Assembly (NCBI GenBank): GCA_025054615.1
Contig: JANWZO010000006.1
Span: forward strand, 87,711 to 151,710
DNA length: 64,000 nucleotides
Direction: 5' to 3'
Source of the DNA: Kiritimatiellia bacterium
GTDB lineage: Bacteria; Verrucomicrobiota; Kiritimatiellia; CAIVKH01
The notes under the pieces are model-generated. The model was not told the origin of the DNA, searched no databases, and was given only the letters and a program-made list of their open reading frames with translations. How positions within the stretch are numbered: position 1 is the stretch's first letter; each line of letters begins with the position of its first letter. This document shows, piece by piece, positions 8,316 to 19,077 of this stretch. A program made the translations under genes and the position numbers.

Positions 8316-9107
8316 ATGTTCGGCGGACTGACCATTGCGCGTCCTTATGGGATTCCAATCAAGCTGCATTGGACGCTGCTGATTTTTCTGCCCTTCATCG
8401 CCTTCAACATGGCGGAGACACTGGGGGTCCGGTCGGCCGGCTGGGGTTGGCTCGCGGCCCTGGGGCTCCTCGCGAGTGTTGCCCTGCATGAGCTAGGGCA
8501 TTCCTTGGTTGCGCGCGGGCGCGGTTATCCGGTTCGCGACATCGTGCTGACGCCGATTGGCGGAGTCGCTTTCCTCACCCGGTCGCCCCGCCGACCGACG
8601 GATGAACTGGTGATTGCAATCGCCGGACCGGTCGTGAGCATCGCTCTTGCCGTGCTTGCTTGGGCCGCCTCCCCGTGGTTTCTTGCCGCGGGCGCGTCGC
8701 ATCTTGCGAACACCATCCATTTCCTGGGATCGATCAACCTTGCCCTGGCAGTGTTCAATATGTTGCCGAGTTTCCCGATGGATGGCGGACGTGTTTATCG
8801 CGCCTGGCTGGCCAATCGAGTCGGCCGGCTAGAGGCCACGCGGCGAGCGGTGCGCCTGGGCAGGATCTTTGCCGTGCTGTTTGCGATCGTCGGTCTTTTC
8901 TCAACGAATCTGTTGCTGGTGGTGATTGCTTTTGTTGTCTGGCAGGCGGCCTCGGCGGAGTATCGCATGGTTCAAATGCAGGAGCGGCCTCCCTATCCAC
9001 CGTTTGCAGGGTTTATTGATCCCTTGAGCGTATTCCAGACGCCAGCGAACCGCCGGGGGCCCGAGATTGTCGATGTCGAGGTCGGACCGCCTCCCTACAA
9101 GCGCTGA
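8316..9107 (+). CDS. Site-2 protease family (M50) zinc metalloprotease
   Basis: A 263-residue polytopic intramembrane protease. The zinc-binding HELGH motif is at 58-62 within a helix (VALHELGHSLVA), and the second motif NMLPSFPMDGGRV carries the third ligand Asp at about 156. About six hydrophobic segments are seen. It belongs to the compact SpoIVFB-like branch without a PDZ domain; here no CBS domains follow. The ATG at 8316 is preferred over an in-frame TTG at 8298. The substrate is not predictable from the context. Confidence 0.88.
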   Translation: MFGGLTIARPYGIPIKLHWTLLIFLPFIAFNMAETLGVRSAGWGWLAALGLLASVALHELGHSLVARGRGYPVRDIVLTPIGGVAFLTRSPRRPTDELVIAIAGPVVSIALAVLAWAASPWFLAAGASHLANTIHFLGSINLALAVFNMLPSFPMDGGRVYRAWLANRVGRLEATRRAVRLGRIFAVLFAIVGLFSTNLLLVVIAFVVWQAASAEYRMVQMQERPPYPPFAGFIDPLSVFQTPANRRGPEIVDVEVGPPPYKR

Positions 9108-9133
9108 GCCTTGGTTTAGATACGGCGCGAAAT

Positions 9134-9179
9134 TTCCATCCTATGGAATCGCCGCGGAATTTTTTTACATACGATGGAA
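9134..9179. promoter_or_regulatory. Second copy of the ATGGAA palindrome module
   Basis: The 91-bp gap before the methyltransferase gene contains TTCCAT-CCT-ATGGAA (9134-9148), followed after a GC-rich spacer by a run of T, ACATACGATGGAA and CTTT. This mirrors the module at 822-870 in arrangement (full palindrome, spacer, T-run, half site ATGGAA). The half site lies about 20 bp upstream of the start codon. Confidence 0.5.
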
Positions 9180-9198
9180 CTTTCCAGATACTTTTGCC

Positions 9199-9981
9199 AT
9201 GGCATCGCAGACTTTCTCGAGCGGCCCAGAGCTGGCGGATGTGGAAACCGCATCCGCGTCCTATGCCGCGCGGTTTGCCGGTGACGTGGGCCGGTGGATG
9301 CTGGAGCGGCAGGAGCGCCTGGTGCTGGAGGCGTTGCAGAGGGCCGGTGCGCGGAGCGTGCTCGATGTGGGTGGCGGCCACGGACAGCTCGCCCGGCCGC
9401 TCGCGGACGCAGGATACGACGTCACGGTTCTAGGAAGCGAGTCGATATGCGCGGCCCGAATCGCGGACCTCGTTCAATCGAACCGATGCCGTTTTGTCGT
9501 GGGCAGCGTCATCGCGCTTCCGTTCGCCGATCGGTCGTTTGACGCGGTCGTGACGGTCCGACTCCTGGCGCATTGCGAACGCTGGCGGATGCTGATCCGG
9601 GAATGCGCGCGGGTGGCGCGGCGAGTGGTCATCGTCGACTATCCGGTGGCCGGCGGCTTCAATTTGCTGGCGCCGTTCCTGTTCGAAGCGAAGAAAAAAA
9701 TCGAGCAAAACACCCGGCGGTGGCGAAATTTCCGGCATGGGGAGGTCGCGGAGGCGTTCCGGCAGTTCGGATTCGAACCGGAGCGGCGGACGGGGCAGTT
9801 TTTCTGGCCGATGGGCCTTCATCGGGCAATCGGCCGGCTCGGCGTGTCAAAAGCCTTGGAATGGGCTCCGGAGCGACTGGGCGTTTCCGCGCGATTCGGA
9901 ACGCCGGTGATCGCCGCCTACCGGCGAACTGACCGCCGTGGGGACGGGTTCGGGCTTGAAGCCGGGTTCACCGGCGCCTAG
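9199..9981 (+). CDS. Class I SAM-dependent methyltransferase
   Basis: A 260-residue protein with a Rossmann-type methyltransferase fold. The SAM-binding motif I is SVLDVGGGHGQLARPLADAG (about 51-70), the acidic motif II region follows (VTVLGSES), and the post-motif region SVIALPFADRSFDAVVTVRL is typical of the Methyltransf_11 group. The substrate cannot be told from sequence. The ATG at 9199 is chosen because upstream in-frame codons run through the palindromic module at 9134-9179. The next gene (CvpA-like) starts 9 bp after its stop. Confidence 0.8.
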   Translation: MASQTFSSGPELADVETASASYAARFAGDVGRWMLERQERLVLEALQRAGARSVLDVGGGHGQLARPLADAGYDVTVLGSESICAARIADLVQSNRCRFVVGSVIALPFADRSFDAVVTVRLLAHCERWRMLIRECARVARRVVIVDYPVAGGFNLLAPFLFEAKKKIEQNTRRWRNFRHGEVAEAFRQFGFEPERRTGQFFWPMGLHRAIGRLGVSKALEWAPERLGVSARFGTPVIAAYRRTDRRGDGFGLEAGFTGA

Positions 9982-9990
9982 GTTGTCATC

Positions 9991-10596
9991 ATGAGCTGGA
10001 TGGGCTTGAATTTGGCGGACTGGTTTGTCCTCGCGTTTATGATCTTCGGTCTTACAGGGGGCATCCGCCGAGGGCTCTCGGGCGAGCTTACACGGATGTT
10101 GATCGCAGCCGGCTGTGTTGCCGCGGTTTGGCGTTTTTCGCGGCCCGCAGCCGACTGGGTCTCTACTCAAACTGGATGGACAGGCTCGGCCGCCCTTTTG
10201 ACGGCGGCCGGAGCAGTGCTTCTGGCCGCGTATTTTTCGTTGACGCTCCTGAGGCTCGCAACCGCGGCTGTCTTTCAGTTCGCGTTCAAGGGCAGCGCTG
10301 AAAAAATTGGGGGCGCGCTCTGTGGGCTGATTCGCTCCGCCCTGGTGGCGGCACTGGTGCTGACCCTTCTGAGCGTGTTGCCGCATGAGCCGCTTCACCG
10401 CCATGTGGCCGTCGAATCAAAGATCGGACGCGCTTTGTACGCATATACGGCGCCATGGCTCGATCGAATGGCCGAGAAGGTGCCGGAGTTGAACCTTCCG
10501 CGCCGCGAGACCTTGCCCGACGACCCGCCCATTGACTGGCTCGAAAACGACGGGACTTCCTGGGATGCGGCGCCCCTAGGGCCGACGAAAAACTGA
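9991..10596 (+). CDS. CvpA family membrane protein
   Basis: A 201-residue protein with four hydrophobic segments in the first 130 residues and the CvpA-type N-terminus NLADWFVLAFMIFGLTGGIRRGLSGEL, where a Gly-rich GIRRGL turn follows helix one. CvpA proteins are inner membrane proteins linked to envelope stress, colicin V export and biofilm phenotypes, with unknown biochemistry. The C-terminal 60 residues are polar and probably cytoplasmic. It lies 9 bp before dnaG. Confidence 0.8.
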   Translation: MSWMGLNLADWFVLAFMIFGLTGGIRRGLSGELTRMLIAAGCVAAVWRFSRPAADWVSTQTGWTGSAALLTAAGAVLLAAYFSLTLLRLATAAVFQFAFKGSAEKIGGALCGLIRSALVAALVLTLLSVLPHEPLHRHVAVESKIGRALYAYTAPWLDRMAEKVPELNLPRRETLPDDPPIDWLENDGTSWDAAPLGPTKN

Positions 10597-10605
10597 ATCG
10601 CGGAC

Positions 10606-12393
10606 ATGGCGATCTCGCGCAAGACGGTTGAGGAAATCCGTCAACGAATCGACATCGTGGAACTGATCGGCTCCTATGTCTCTCTAAAGAGAGCCGGCGC
10701 GAATTACAAGGCGCTCTGCCCGTTTCACAAGGAAAAGACGCCGTCATTCATTGTCAATCCCGCGCGCCAGATTTTCCATTGTTTCGGATGCGGCGCAGGC
10801 GGCGACGCCTTCAAATTCATCATGCTCCATGACAACGTTTCGTTTTCCGAGGCCGTCCGGCTGCTCGCGGCGCGCGCGGGTGTCCCGGTCGAATTCGGAG
10901 GCGAAGAACCTGCTGCCGCCGGTCATAAAGATTTGCTGTTCCGGATCCACGACGCGGCGGCAGCGTTTTTCCGCGAAATCCTGCTCAGGAGTCCTACGGC
11001 AGACGCCGCCCGCGAATATTTGCGCCGGCGGCAGCTCGATCCGGAGATGGTTGACAGCTTCGGGCTCGGCTATGCGCCGGACGCTTACGACACCATGGAA
11101 CGGCTCGCCAAAAAGCATGGTTTTCCGCTCGACGCGCTGGAGGCGTCCGGCCTACTCGCCCGAACCGAGTCTGGCAGGCGTTACGACCGGTTTCGGAATC
11201 GGCTGATGTTTCCAATCCGCGACCCTGGCGGCCGGGTGATTGCTTTCAGCGGGCGCACGCTGTCCGAGGATGACAAGGTGCCAAAATATCTCAACAGTCC
11301 CGAAACGCCCCTGTTCCGAAAAAACCGCACACTGTATGCGCTGGACCGGGCCCGGAAGGCGATCATCGAGCGGGGCGCGTGCCTGCTCTGCGAGGGGCAA
11401 ATCGACGTGATCCGCTGCCACAGCGCCGGCTTCCAGCACGCGGTGGCTGCTCTGGGCACAGCCGTGACGCAGGAGCACGCCTCCCTCCTCAAGCGCTACA
11501 CGGACCGCGTCATCCTGCTGATGGACGCCGACGCCGCGGGGCAGGCCTCGGCGCTGCGCGCCGCGGAGCTCTTTCTGGAGGCCGAACTGGACGTGGAATT
11601 TGTCTCGCTTCCACCCGGCGAAGACCCGGACAGCCTTATCGTCAAGCGCGGCGGGGCCGCCCTGCAGGAGTCGTTGGACCGGGCGCGGGGACTGGTGGAC
11701 TACCTGGTCGATGTGGCCGCCCGAGAGACGGACCTTGCAACCGACCGCGGGATCGGAATAGCCGCTCGCAATTCGCTCCGCGTGATCCGGAGGGCGGCCG
11801 GTCCGATTATGCGAACCCGGCTCGTTCGCCGGCTTTCCGAGCGGTTGAATATTCCCGAGCATCGACTCATGGAAGAGTTGGATCGGCTGGAATCCGGCAC
11901 GCGGACGGATGATTCCAAATCGGCCGAGCCGCCGCAGACCGCAACTCCGCTGCCGCCGGAGGAGTGGGAACTATTATGGCTTCTGGCGCACCGCCCGGAC
12001 ACGGCCGACCTCATCCGGCGCTATGTCTCGGCCGAGCACCTCGCTGACGAACGGACCCGCACGCTGCTGCCGGTGTTGTTGGAACATGGCGATCTCCTCG
12101 CCGCGGCACGCGCAGCGGGACGCGACTGTGTGGACGTGGCGAGCGAAATTCTCACCGACGCCAAACGCCCGGACAGCGACGAACAAGCCGTTGAGCGTGC
12201 CGCACAGGACCTTATTGTAGCTATCCGGCGAAAAGCACTGGAGCGAGCCCTACTGGCCGCCCAGCGGGCGCGCGAGCGAGCGGGCGCGGCGGAGCGCGAA
12301 CAGCTCACTGAGGAAATTGCCAGCTTCAAATACCAACTGCACGCGCTGCGCGGCGGCTGGGAACGGGCCTCCCAGATTTTGGACTTGTTGTGA
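10606..12393 (+). CDS. dnaG: DNA primase DnaG
   Basis: A 595-residue replicative primase that makes RNA primers for the lagging strand. The N-terminal CHC2 zinc-binding domain has [11 protein letters not shown] and [13 protein letters not shown] (about 39-68). The catalytic core shows [11 protein letters not shown] (about 205), the Toprim signature [12 protein letters not shown] (about 260) and [11 protein letters not shown] (about 305), with the conserved Glu and Asp residues. The C-terminal part is helical and corresponds to the helicase-binding region. The order dnaG-rpoD is the classic macromolecular-synthesis arrangement. Confidence 0.98.
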   Translation: MAISRKTVEEIRQRIDIVELIGSYVSLKRAGANYKALCPFHKEKTPSFIVNPARQIFHCFGCGAGGDAFKFIMLHDNVSFSEAVRLLAARAGVPVEFGGEEPAAAGHKDLLFRIHDAAAAFFREILLRSPTADAAREYLRRRQLDPEMVDSFGLGYAPDAYDTMERLAKKHGFPLDALEASGLLARTESGRRYDRFRNRLMFPIRDPGGRVIAFSGRTLSEDDKVPKYLNSPETPLFRKNRTLYALDRARKAIIERGACLLCEGQIDVIRCHSAGFQHAVAALGTAVTQEHASLLKRYTDRVILLMDADAAGQASALRAAELFLEAELDVEFVSLPPGEDPDSLIVKRGGAALQESLDRARGLVDYLVDVAARETDLATDRGIGIAARNSLRVIRRAAGPIMRTRLVRRLSERLNIPEHRLMEELDRLESGTRTDDSKSAEPPQTATPLPPEEWELLWLLAHRPDTADLIRRYVSAEHLADERTRTLLPVLLEHGDLLAAARAAGRDCVDVASEILTDAKRPDSDEQAVERAAQDLIVAIRRKALERALLAAQRARERAGAAEREQLTEEIASFKYQLHALRGGWERASQILDLL

Positions 12394-12419
12394 CCCGCTC
12401 AAAAACTCCGCGCAAGCCC

Positions 12420-12468
12420 TTGACGAATTCGCGGTTCTCCCTACTATGCTGCTCCTTTTAGGTATAAT
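12420..12468 (+). promoter_or_regulatory. Candidate rpoD promoter region
   Basis: Between dnaG and rpoD a perfect TATAAT (12463-12468) with a GG just upstream lies 31 bp before the rpoD ATG, though no good -35 box is at the right distance. A second possible pair is TTGACG (12420-12425) and TACTAT, 16 bp apart. Either would allow rpoD to be expressed apart from dnaG. Confidence 0.5.
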
Positions 12469-12499
12469 AGGTGAATTCTATCATAGCGTGGAATCTGGA

Positions 12500-14236
<1,737 letters not shown>

Positions 14237-14316
14237 CAGGCTTCGGCCCGGCGAGAGCCGCTGGCTGCTCCGTCGACCGAGCGGGACGCCAGCAGGTCCG
14301 CGAATTTCGATCCCAG

Positions 14317-15900
14317 TTAGTGGTCAAGCGCGGCGCGCACGGCGGCGCCTAAGGCCTCGGTGGTGTAGGGCTTCTGGATCGTTTGCCGGATGCCGAGCTT
14401 GCGCGCCTCGACGATCCTCGACAAATCGGCAAATCCGCTGACAAGGACCGCCGGCTGGCCGGGGCGAATTTCGATCAACTTCTTGAACGTCTCCACGCCA
14501 TCGAACTCGTCGCCCAGAACCAGATCAATCACCACCAGATCGATGCGCTGTGACTCGTCCCGGATCGAACTTTCGAACAGCCGGACGGCTTCACGGCCGC
14601 TCGAGGCCCCGATGACCTCGTAGCCGAGATTGGACAGGATTTCACACGCACCGCGTCGGTGTTCGGCATTGTCATCCACGACCAAAATCCGTTCCGCCCC
14701 CGTATAATCGGGACGCAGAGAAAGAATTTCCGCACCCGACTCGACCGGCAAATAAACAGCGATGAGGCTCCCTTTTTCCGAGTTCACGCGGGCATCCAGG
14801 AACCCGCCGTGGTCGGACACAATTCGGTGCACAAGGGCCATGGACAGCCCGCTGATGAAACGCCAGCCGCCACGCCGCGTCAGATAGAACGGTTCGATCA
14901 GCCGATCCAAGTCCTGGTTCTCCCATTCCGGCCCCGTGTCCCGGAATGCAATGGACACGTATTCACCCGGTTTGCCGGAGCCATATCGACCGATGGAATG
15001 CTCGAGCTGCTCGGCCGCTGTCTCGACGCTCACGATGCCTCCGCGCGACACCCGGTCGGCGCAAAGCGCCAGCAGGTGGAAGACGCACTTCTCCAGCGCC
15101 TTTTGCGACCCGTACACGGCGGGCAGCAAGGGGTCCAGGCGCAGTTCAATGAGGGCCTTGGTCCTGTACCCAAACATTCCGCGATTTTGCGCATCGCGGA
15201 CGCAGCGTTCGATCAATTCATTCAGGGAGACTGCCGCCTTTTCGTAGGATGTCACGCGGCCGATCGCCTCGAGATCGGCTAAGGCGGCACGCGCCCTTTC
15301 GATCTGGTCGACCGCCGTGCGCAGCGGCTCGAGCACGCTGTGTTCTGCCGGCAGAACATGCCGGATCGAGGCCAAGTGCTCTAGGGCGGGATCCAGCAAT
15401 TTTTTCAGCTCCTCGGCGGCGCCGACCGCGAGTGTGGCCAGCGAGGCCATCCGTTCGGATCGAATGAGCAAATCCTGCATCTCGCGGCGTCGCGCCTCCA
15501 CTCGCCCGCGCTCCTCCGCAAGGGCGCGCCGTAGGCGCTCCGCATCCAGGACGGTCTTTAGTCGATGGGCGACTTCGTCGGGGTCGGCCGGTTTCGCGAT
15601 GTAGTCCGAGGCGCCCGAGCGCAGTGCGTCCATCACATTTCGGATGCTCGCGTGACCTGTGATCATGACAACGGCCGTCTCAGGCCATTCGGACTTGATC
15701 CGGCGAAGTACGTCGATGCCGTCCATATCCCCAAGGACAAGGTCGCAGAGCACCAGGTCCGCACGGCGGGTTCTGAGCATCTCGAGCGCCTGCTGTCCGC
15801 CGGAAGCAACCAGCACCGAGAACCCCTCGCGCGAAAGATCAGCCGCGAGACCGGTGCGAACGAGTTCGTCGTCGTCGATGACGAGTATGGTGGAGTTCAT
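14317..15900 (-). CDS. Hybrid response regulator: REC - degenerate histidine kinase - REC
   Basis: A 527-residue protein. The N-terminal receiver domain (1-120) is intact, with D10/D11, phospho-acceptor D53 (LVLCDLVLGDMDG), the Thr of MITGHAS and K103 (IAKPAD). The middle (about 145-395) aligns in layout with HisKA-HATPase: MASLATLAVGAAEELKKLL sits where a kinase has GxAHEINNPL, so the phospho-His is replaced by Glu, and the ATP-lid part has DTGPEWENQDLDRLIEPFYL but no proper N-box. A second receiver (about 405-527) has DDN, DLVLGDEFDG and QKPYT. The ATG overlaps the stop of the upstream sensor kinase (15897-15900), so they are almost surely partners. The output is probably protein-protein signalling, as there is no DNA-binding domain. 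Confidence 0.85.
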   Translation of the reverse strand: MNSTILVIDDDELVRTGLAADLSREGFSVLVASGGQQALEMLRTRRADLVLCDLVLGDMDGIDVLRRIKSEWPETAVVMITGHASIRNVMDALRSGASDYIAKPADPDEVAHRLKTVLDAERLRRALAEERGRVEARRREMQDLLIRSERMASLATLAVGAAEELKKLLDPALEHLASIRHVLPAEHSVLEPLRTAVDQIERARAALADLEAIGRVTSYEKAAVSLNELIERCVRDAQNRGMFGYRTKALIELRLDPLLPAVYGSQKALEKCVFHLLALCADRVSRGGIVSVETAAEQLEHSIGRYGSGKPGEYVSIAFRDTGPEWENQDLDRLIEPFYLTRRGGWRFISGLSMALVHRIVSDHGGFLDARVNSEKGSLIAVYLPVESGAEILSLRPDYTGAERILVVDDNAEHRRGACEILSNLGYEVIGASSGREAVRLFESSIRDESQRIDLVVIDLVLGDEFDGVETFKKLIEIRPGQPAVLVSGFADLSRIVEARKLGIRQTIQKPYTTEALGAAVRAALDH

Positions 15901-18563
15901 GGATTTACCTCTCGCAAGGGTAGCTCGACGATGAAAGTCGCCCCGCGGCCGACCTGACTTTCGACCGTGATTTTCCCATTTTTACTGCGGATCAACGACT
16001 CGGCCACGCTGAGACCCAAGCCGGTGCCTTTTGTTCCCTTTGTCGTAAAGAACGGAAGGAAGATACGGCTCAGAATGTCCGGCGGGATCCCCGGCCCCGT
16101 ATCCGAAATGCGGATCGTGCCGGTTCGGGCTCCGGCCTCGCCCACCAACGTGATCTGCCCGCCGTCGGGCATAGCGTCCCGGGCATTGATCAGCAGATTC
16201 AGCAGCACTTGGATCAGCTCCTGCCGAGGGATCGCAAGAATCATGCGCGACGCAGGGAAACGGCTTTCGACAAGGATTTTCGACTTTTTCATCGGCTCGG
16301 CGAGGAGCTGGAGAACGAATTCGGCGCATTCGCGCGCATCGGCGGACTCGACCGATTTTTCGCTCGACCCCAGGTAGAGCAGCTTGCGCACCAACGACGC
16401 GATGGATTCGATGCCGCGTTCAACCATTTGGAGGTTGTGTTGCGCGGACGACTCCCCAGGCAGGGCCCGACCGATCGCCCGCACATGGCTCAACATGCCC
16501 TGCAGCGGGTTATTGATTTCGTGGGCGATCCCCGCCGCAAGCAGGCCGAGGGAATTCAAACGGTCGGCCCGCTCCATGATTTCCCGTTGCTCCGCTCGGC
16601 TTCGAAGCTGTTCTTCCTCCGCCCTCTTGCGCAGCACCATGTTCGCCAGAAGCGAACAGAAGACCACCACGATTTCCTGGACGATTGAATCCGGCGGGGC
16701 GCGGCTGATCGCCGTGTCGTTGCAAAAGGCGCCAATCACCTCTTGGGCGCTGGACTGAATGGGGGTAATCGCCACCCACCCGGGCGGAAGTTCTTCAATG
16801 TGGTCTGTCCGCCAGACGCGATGTGGTTCGACGGACAATATCCATCGCTTCTCATGAGAGCCGCGGGGTTTCAACCGTTCACGCCAAACCTCATCGACGG
16901 CGAACACGAGCTTGTGTTCATCCGTGGTCTCGCCTTGGAGTCCGGTTCCGTATGTGCCATGCAGTCGGTCGCCCTCCAGAACAAGAATGCCACAGCGTTC
17001 CAGGCGCAACCGTTCGCGGGCAAGTTCGACCGCCCGCAGGTAGAGCGCGTCTTCTGTCGGGCAGGCGAACAGGTCGTCTGCCATGGCCAGGACCGTGCGA
17101 AGCCCCTCCAGGAGCGCCTGCTGCGCCTGTTCGGCCTGCTTGCGCTCGGTGATGTCGAGGACAACGCCTTGGTAATGGGACACTTTTCCGTCCGCTCCGC
17201 GCCGCGTCCAGGTGCGATCCTCGACCCATCGCACTTCGCCGCCCTTTTGGATGATTCGGTATTCCTGGATGTAGTTGTCGATCCCTCCCTCGGTGTAGTG
17301 GCGCACTTCGTCCGCCACACGCGCCAGGTCATCGGGGTGGATAACCTGTGCGTAGGGGATGCGGCCGCTGGTCAAATCCTCGGCGGAGTATCCCCACTGC
17401 GCCACATTTTCGGAGACATACTCGACTGGCCATCCTGGCTCATTGCGCCAGAGAAACACTATCGCGGGACCGCGCGAGATGATGTGTTCCAGTTCTTTTC
17501 GGCGGGCCTGTTCGCGCTGAATCTGCTCCGCCTGCTCCTTTTCGCGCGAGATGTCCTCGGCAACGCTGACAAGATGGGTTATTTCGCCCGCGGAGTTGCG
17601 AATCGGCGAAATGACTGTCCGCACCCAGAAGAGATCGCTGTTCTTGCGCCGGTTGAGTATTTCGCCGCGCCATTCGTTGCCCGCGAGAATGGTGGCCCAC
17701 ATCTGCTGATAGAAGGCAGGGCCGTGCGCTCCCGAGCGGAGGATCCGCGGCGTCTGCCCAATCGCCTCATCCAGCGTATAGCCGGTGATTTCGGTAAATC
17801 TCGGATTGACATATTCAATTTTACCAGCGCGGTCGGTGATGACCACCATGTGAGGGCTCTGTTCCACCGCTCGCGAGAGCTGCCGAATCCTCTCCTCCTT
17901 TGCCCGCGATTCCGTGATGTCGCGCGCGATACTCAGCGTGCCAACAACAGCGCCCTGACGCTCCCTCAACGGAACGATTGTGACAGAGGCCCACGTCTCG
18001 CGTCCGTCCAGCCACTCTTCCCGCACGGCCCTGCCGACGATCGGTTTGCCGCTTCGGATGACGGCTTGTTCCTCTCGCCGGAGGAACTGGGCGCATTCTT
18101 CGGTGTAAAAATCAAAATCACTCCGACCGACCACTTCGTCCGGACGAGACAGTTTGAAGGTTTCTGCAACGGACCGACTCGCGCGAATATAGCGGCTGTC
18201 CAAATCCTTGAACGAAATTCGGTCGACCGAACTCTGCATCAAGGATTCGATGAGATTTCGTTCCTTGATCAATTCCTCGTTCAGCCGCAGGCGCTTGGTC
18301 AATTCTTCGATCGTGTCTCGCGCCATCTGGCGGTAGATTTGCAACGCGAGGAAGGCCATGACCCCGGTGATGGTGCAACTCACGACCACCGCGTTGAGGC
18401 GCGACTGCCACACCGGCATCGTGGGGAAAAACCGTTCCTCCAACCCCTTGTAAAGCAGCATCAGCAGCGCTGTGATAGCGACGGTCACCGACACGGGCTT
18501 GAGGTATCCCGCGCGACGCGGGTCCCGAATCCACGAAGTGAACCGATAAACGAACGGAAGCAT
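15897..18563 (-). CDS. Membrane sensor histidine kinase with PAS and GAF domains
   Basis: An 888-residue kinase. Two membrane helices near the N-terminus (VTVAITALLMLLYKGL and a second around VVVSCTITGVMAFLALQIY) flank a short periplasmic loop. Three PAS domains follow (openings LIESLMQSSVDRISFKDL, AVEQSPHMVVITDRAGKIEY, and ISRGPAIVFLWRN), with PAC segments ending in DITESR, DISREK and DITERK, then a GAF-like region and a HisKA domain with the phospho-His in GIAHEINNPLQG, and an HATPase with N-box LLNLLINARDAM and DTGPGIP/GTGLGLS. No DNA-binding domain. The ATG at 18563 has GAGG upstream, better than the in-frame TTG at 18575. Its stop overlaps the next gene. Confidence 0.92.
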   Translation of the reverse strand: MLPFVYRFTSWIRDPRRAGYLKPVSVTVAITALLMLLYKGLEERFFPTMPVWQSRLNAVVVSCTITGVMAFLALQIYRQMARDTIEELTKRLRLNEELIKERNLIESLMQSSVDRISFKDLDSRYIRASRSVAETFKLSRPDEVVGRSDFDFYTEECAQFLRREEQAVIRSGKPIVGRAVREEWLDGRETWASVTIVPLRERQGAVVGTLSIARDITESRAKEERIRQLSRAVEQSPHMVVITDRAGKIEYVNPRFTEITGYTLDEAIGQTPRILRSGAHGPAFYQQMWATILAGNEWRGEILNRRKNSDLFWVRTVISPIRNSAGEITHLVSVAEDISREKEQAEQIQREQARRKELEHIISRGPAIVFLWRNEPGWPVEYVSENVAQWGYSAEDLTSGRIPYAQVIHPDDLARVADEVRHYTEGGIDNYIQEYRIIQKGGEVRWVEDRTWTRRGADGKVSHYQGVVLDITERKQAEQAQQALLEGLRTVLAMADDLFACPTEDALYLRAVELARERLRLERCGILVLEGDRLHGTYGTGLQGETTDEHKLVFAVDEVWRERLKPRGSHEKRWILSVEPHRVWRTDHIEELPPGWVAITPIQSSAQEVIGAFCNDTAISRAPPDSIVQEIVVVFCSLLANMVLRKRAEEEQLRSRAEQREIMERADRLNSLGLLAAGIAHEINNPLQGMLSHVRAIGRALPGESSAQHNLQMVERGIESIASLVRKLLYLGSSEKSVESADARECAEFVLQLLAEPMKKSKILVESRFPASRMILAIPRQELIQVLLNLLINARDAMPDGGQITLVGEAGARTGTIRISDTGPGIPPDILSRIFLPFFTTKGTKGTGLGLSVAESLIRSKNGKITVESQVGRGATFIVELPLREVNP

Positions 18564-18630
18564 CAAACGCCTCAAGCCATGTTAGGACCACCTCGTGAGG
18601 GAGGCAACCGCACAGGTGGCGCACCGCGCA

Positions 18631-19077
18631 CTAACTGGCCGATTCGCGCTCCAGTCGCGACAGGGCAGTTTCCAGCGCGTGCCAGGGCATTGTAGCGCAT
18701 TTGACGCGGATGGGAAACGATCGCACGCCACGGAGGGCCGCGAGTTCGCCGAGCTCGCTCTCTGGCAATTCAGGACCGCCCCGCATCATCCGGATGAAGT
18801 CGCCGGCGAACCGCTTGCATTCGTCCACCGTGGCGCCGTACGCCCGTTCGGCCATCATCGAAGCGGAGGCGGTGCAGATTGCACAACCCTGAACGTCAAT
18901 AGCGATATCCTCCACCTTCCGGTCACGGAGGCGGGCCATAAGTTTGATGCGGTCGCCGCAGACGGGATTCTCCTCGTCCACAATCGCCTCTCCATCCGGG
19001 ATGGGTCGCCTTCGGCGAGGGTGCCGATAATGATCCAGGATGATGTCCTGGTACAGATCATCCAGTTCCACGGCCAA
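18631..19077 (-). CDS. sufU: SufU-type iron-sulfur scaffold/sulfur-transfer protein
   Basis: About 148 residues, NifU-N/IscU fold. Three conserved cysteines appear in NPVCGDRI, QGCAICTASASMM and VKCATMPWHALE, the SufU pattern; SufU typically binds zinc and receives sulfur from SufS in organisms lacking SufE. The long spacing between the second and third Cys fits SufU rather than IscU. The 5' end overlaps sufS. No ATG is available near the domain start; TTG at 19077 with AGGGA six bases upstream is the best choice, GTG at 19071 is an alternative. It is the last gene of the suf operon. Confidence 0.88.
   Translation of the reverse strand: MAVELDDLYQDIILDHYRHPRRRRPIPDGEAIVDEENPVCGDRIKLMARLRDRKVEDIAIDVQGCAICTASASMMAERAYGATVDECKRFAGDFIRMMRGGPELPESELGELAALRGVRSFPIRVKCATMPWHALETALSRLERESAS

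Noticed and set aside
16743..18695. Plus-strand open frame of 650 codons
   Set aside because: Lies antisense to the PAS/GAF histidine kinase, which has clear domains; the long frame reflects codon bias.
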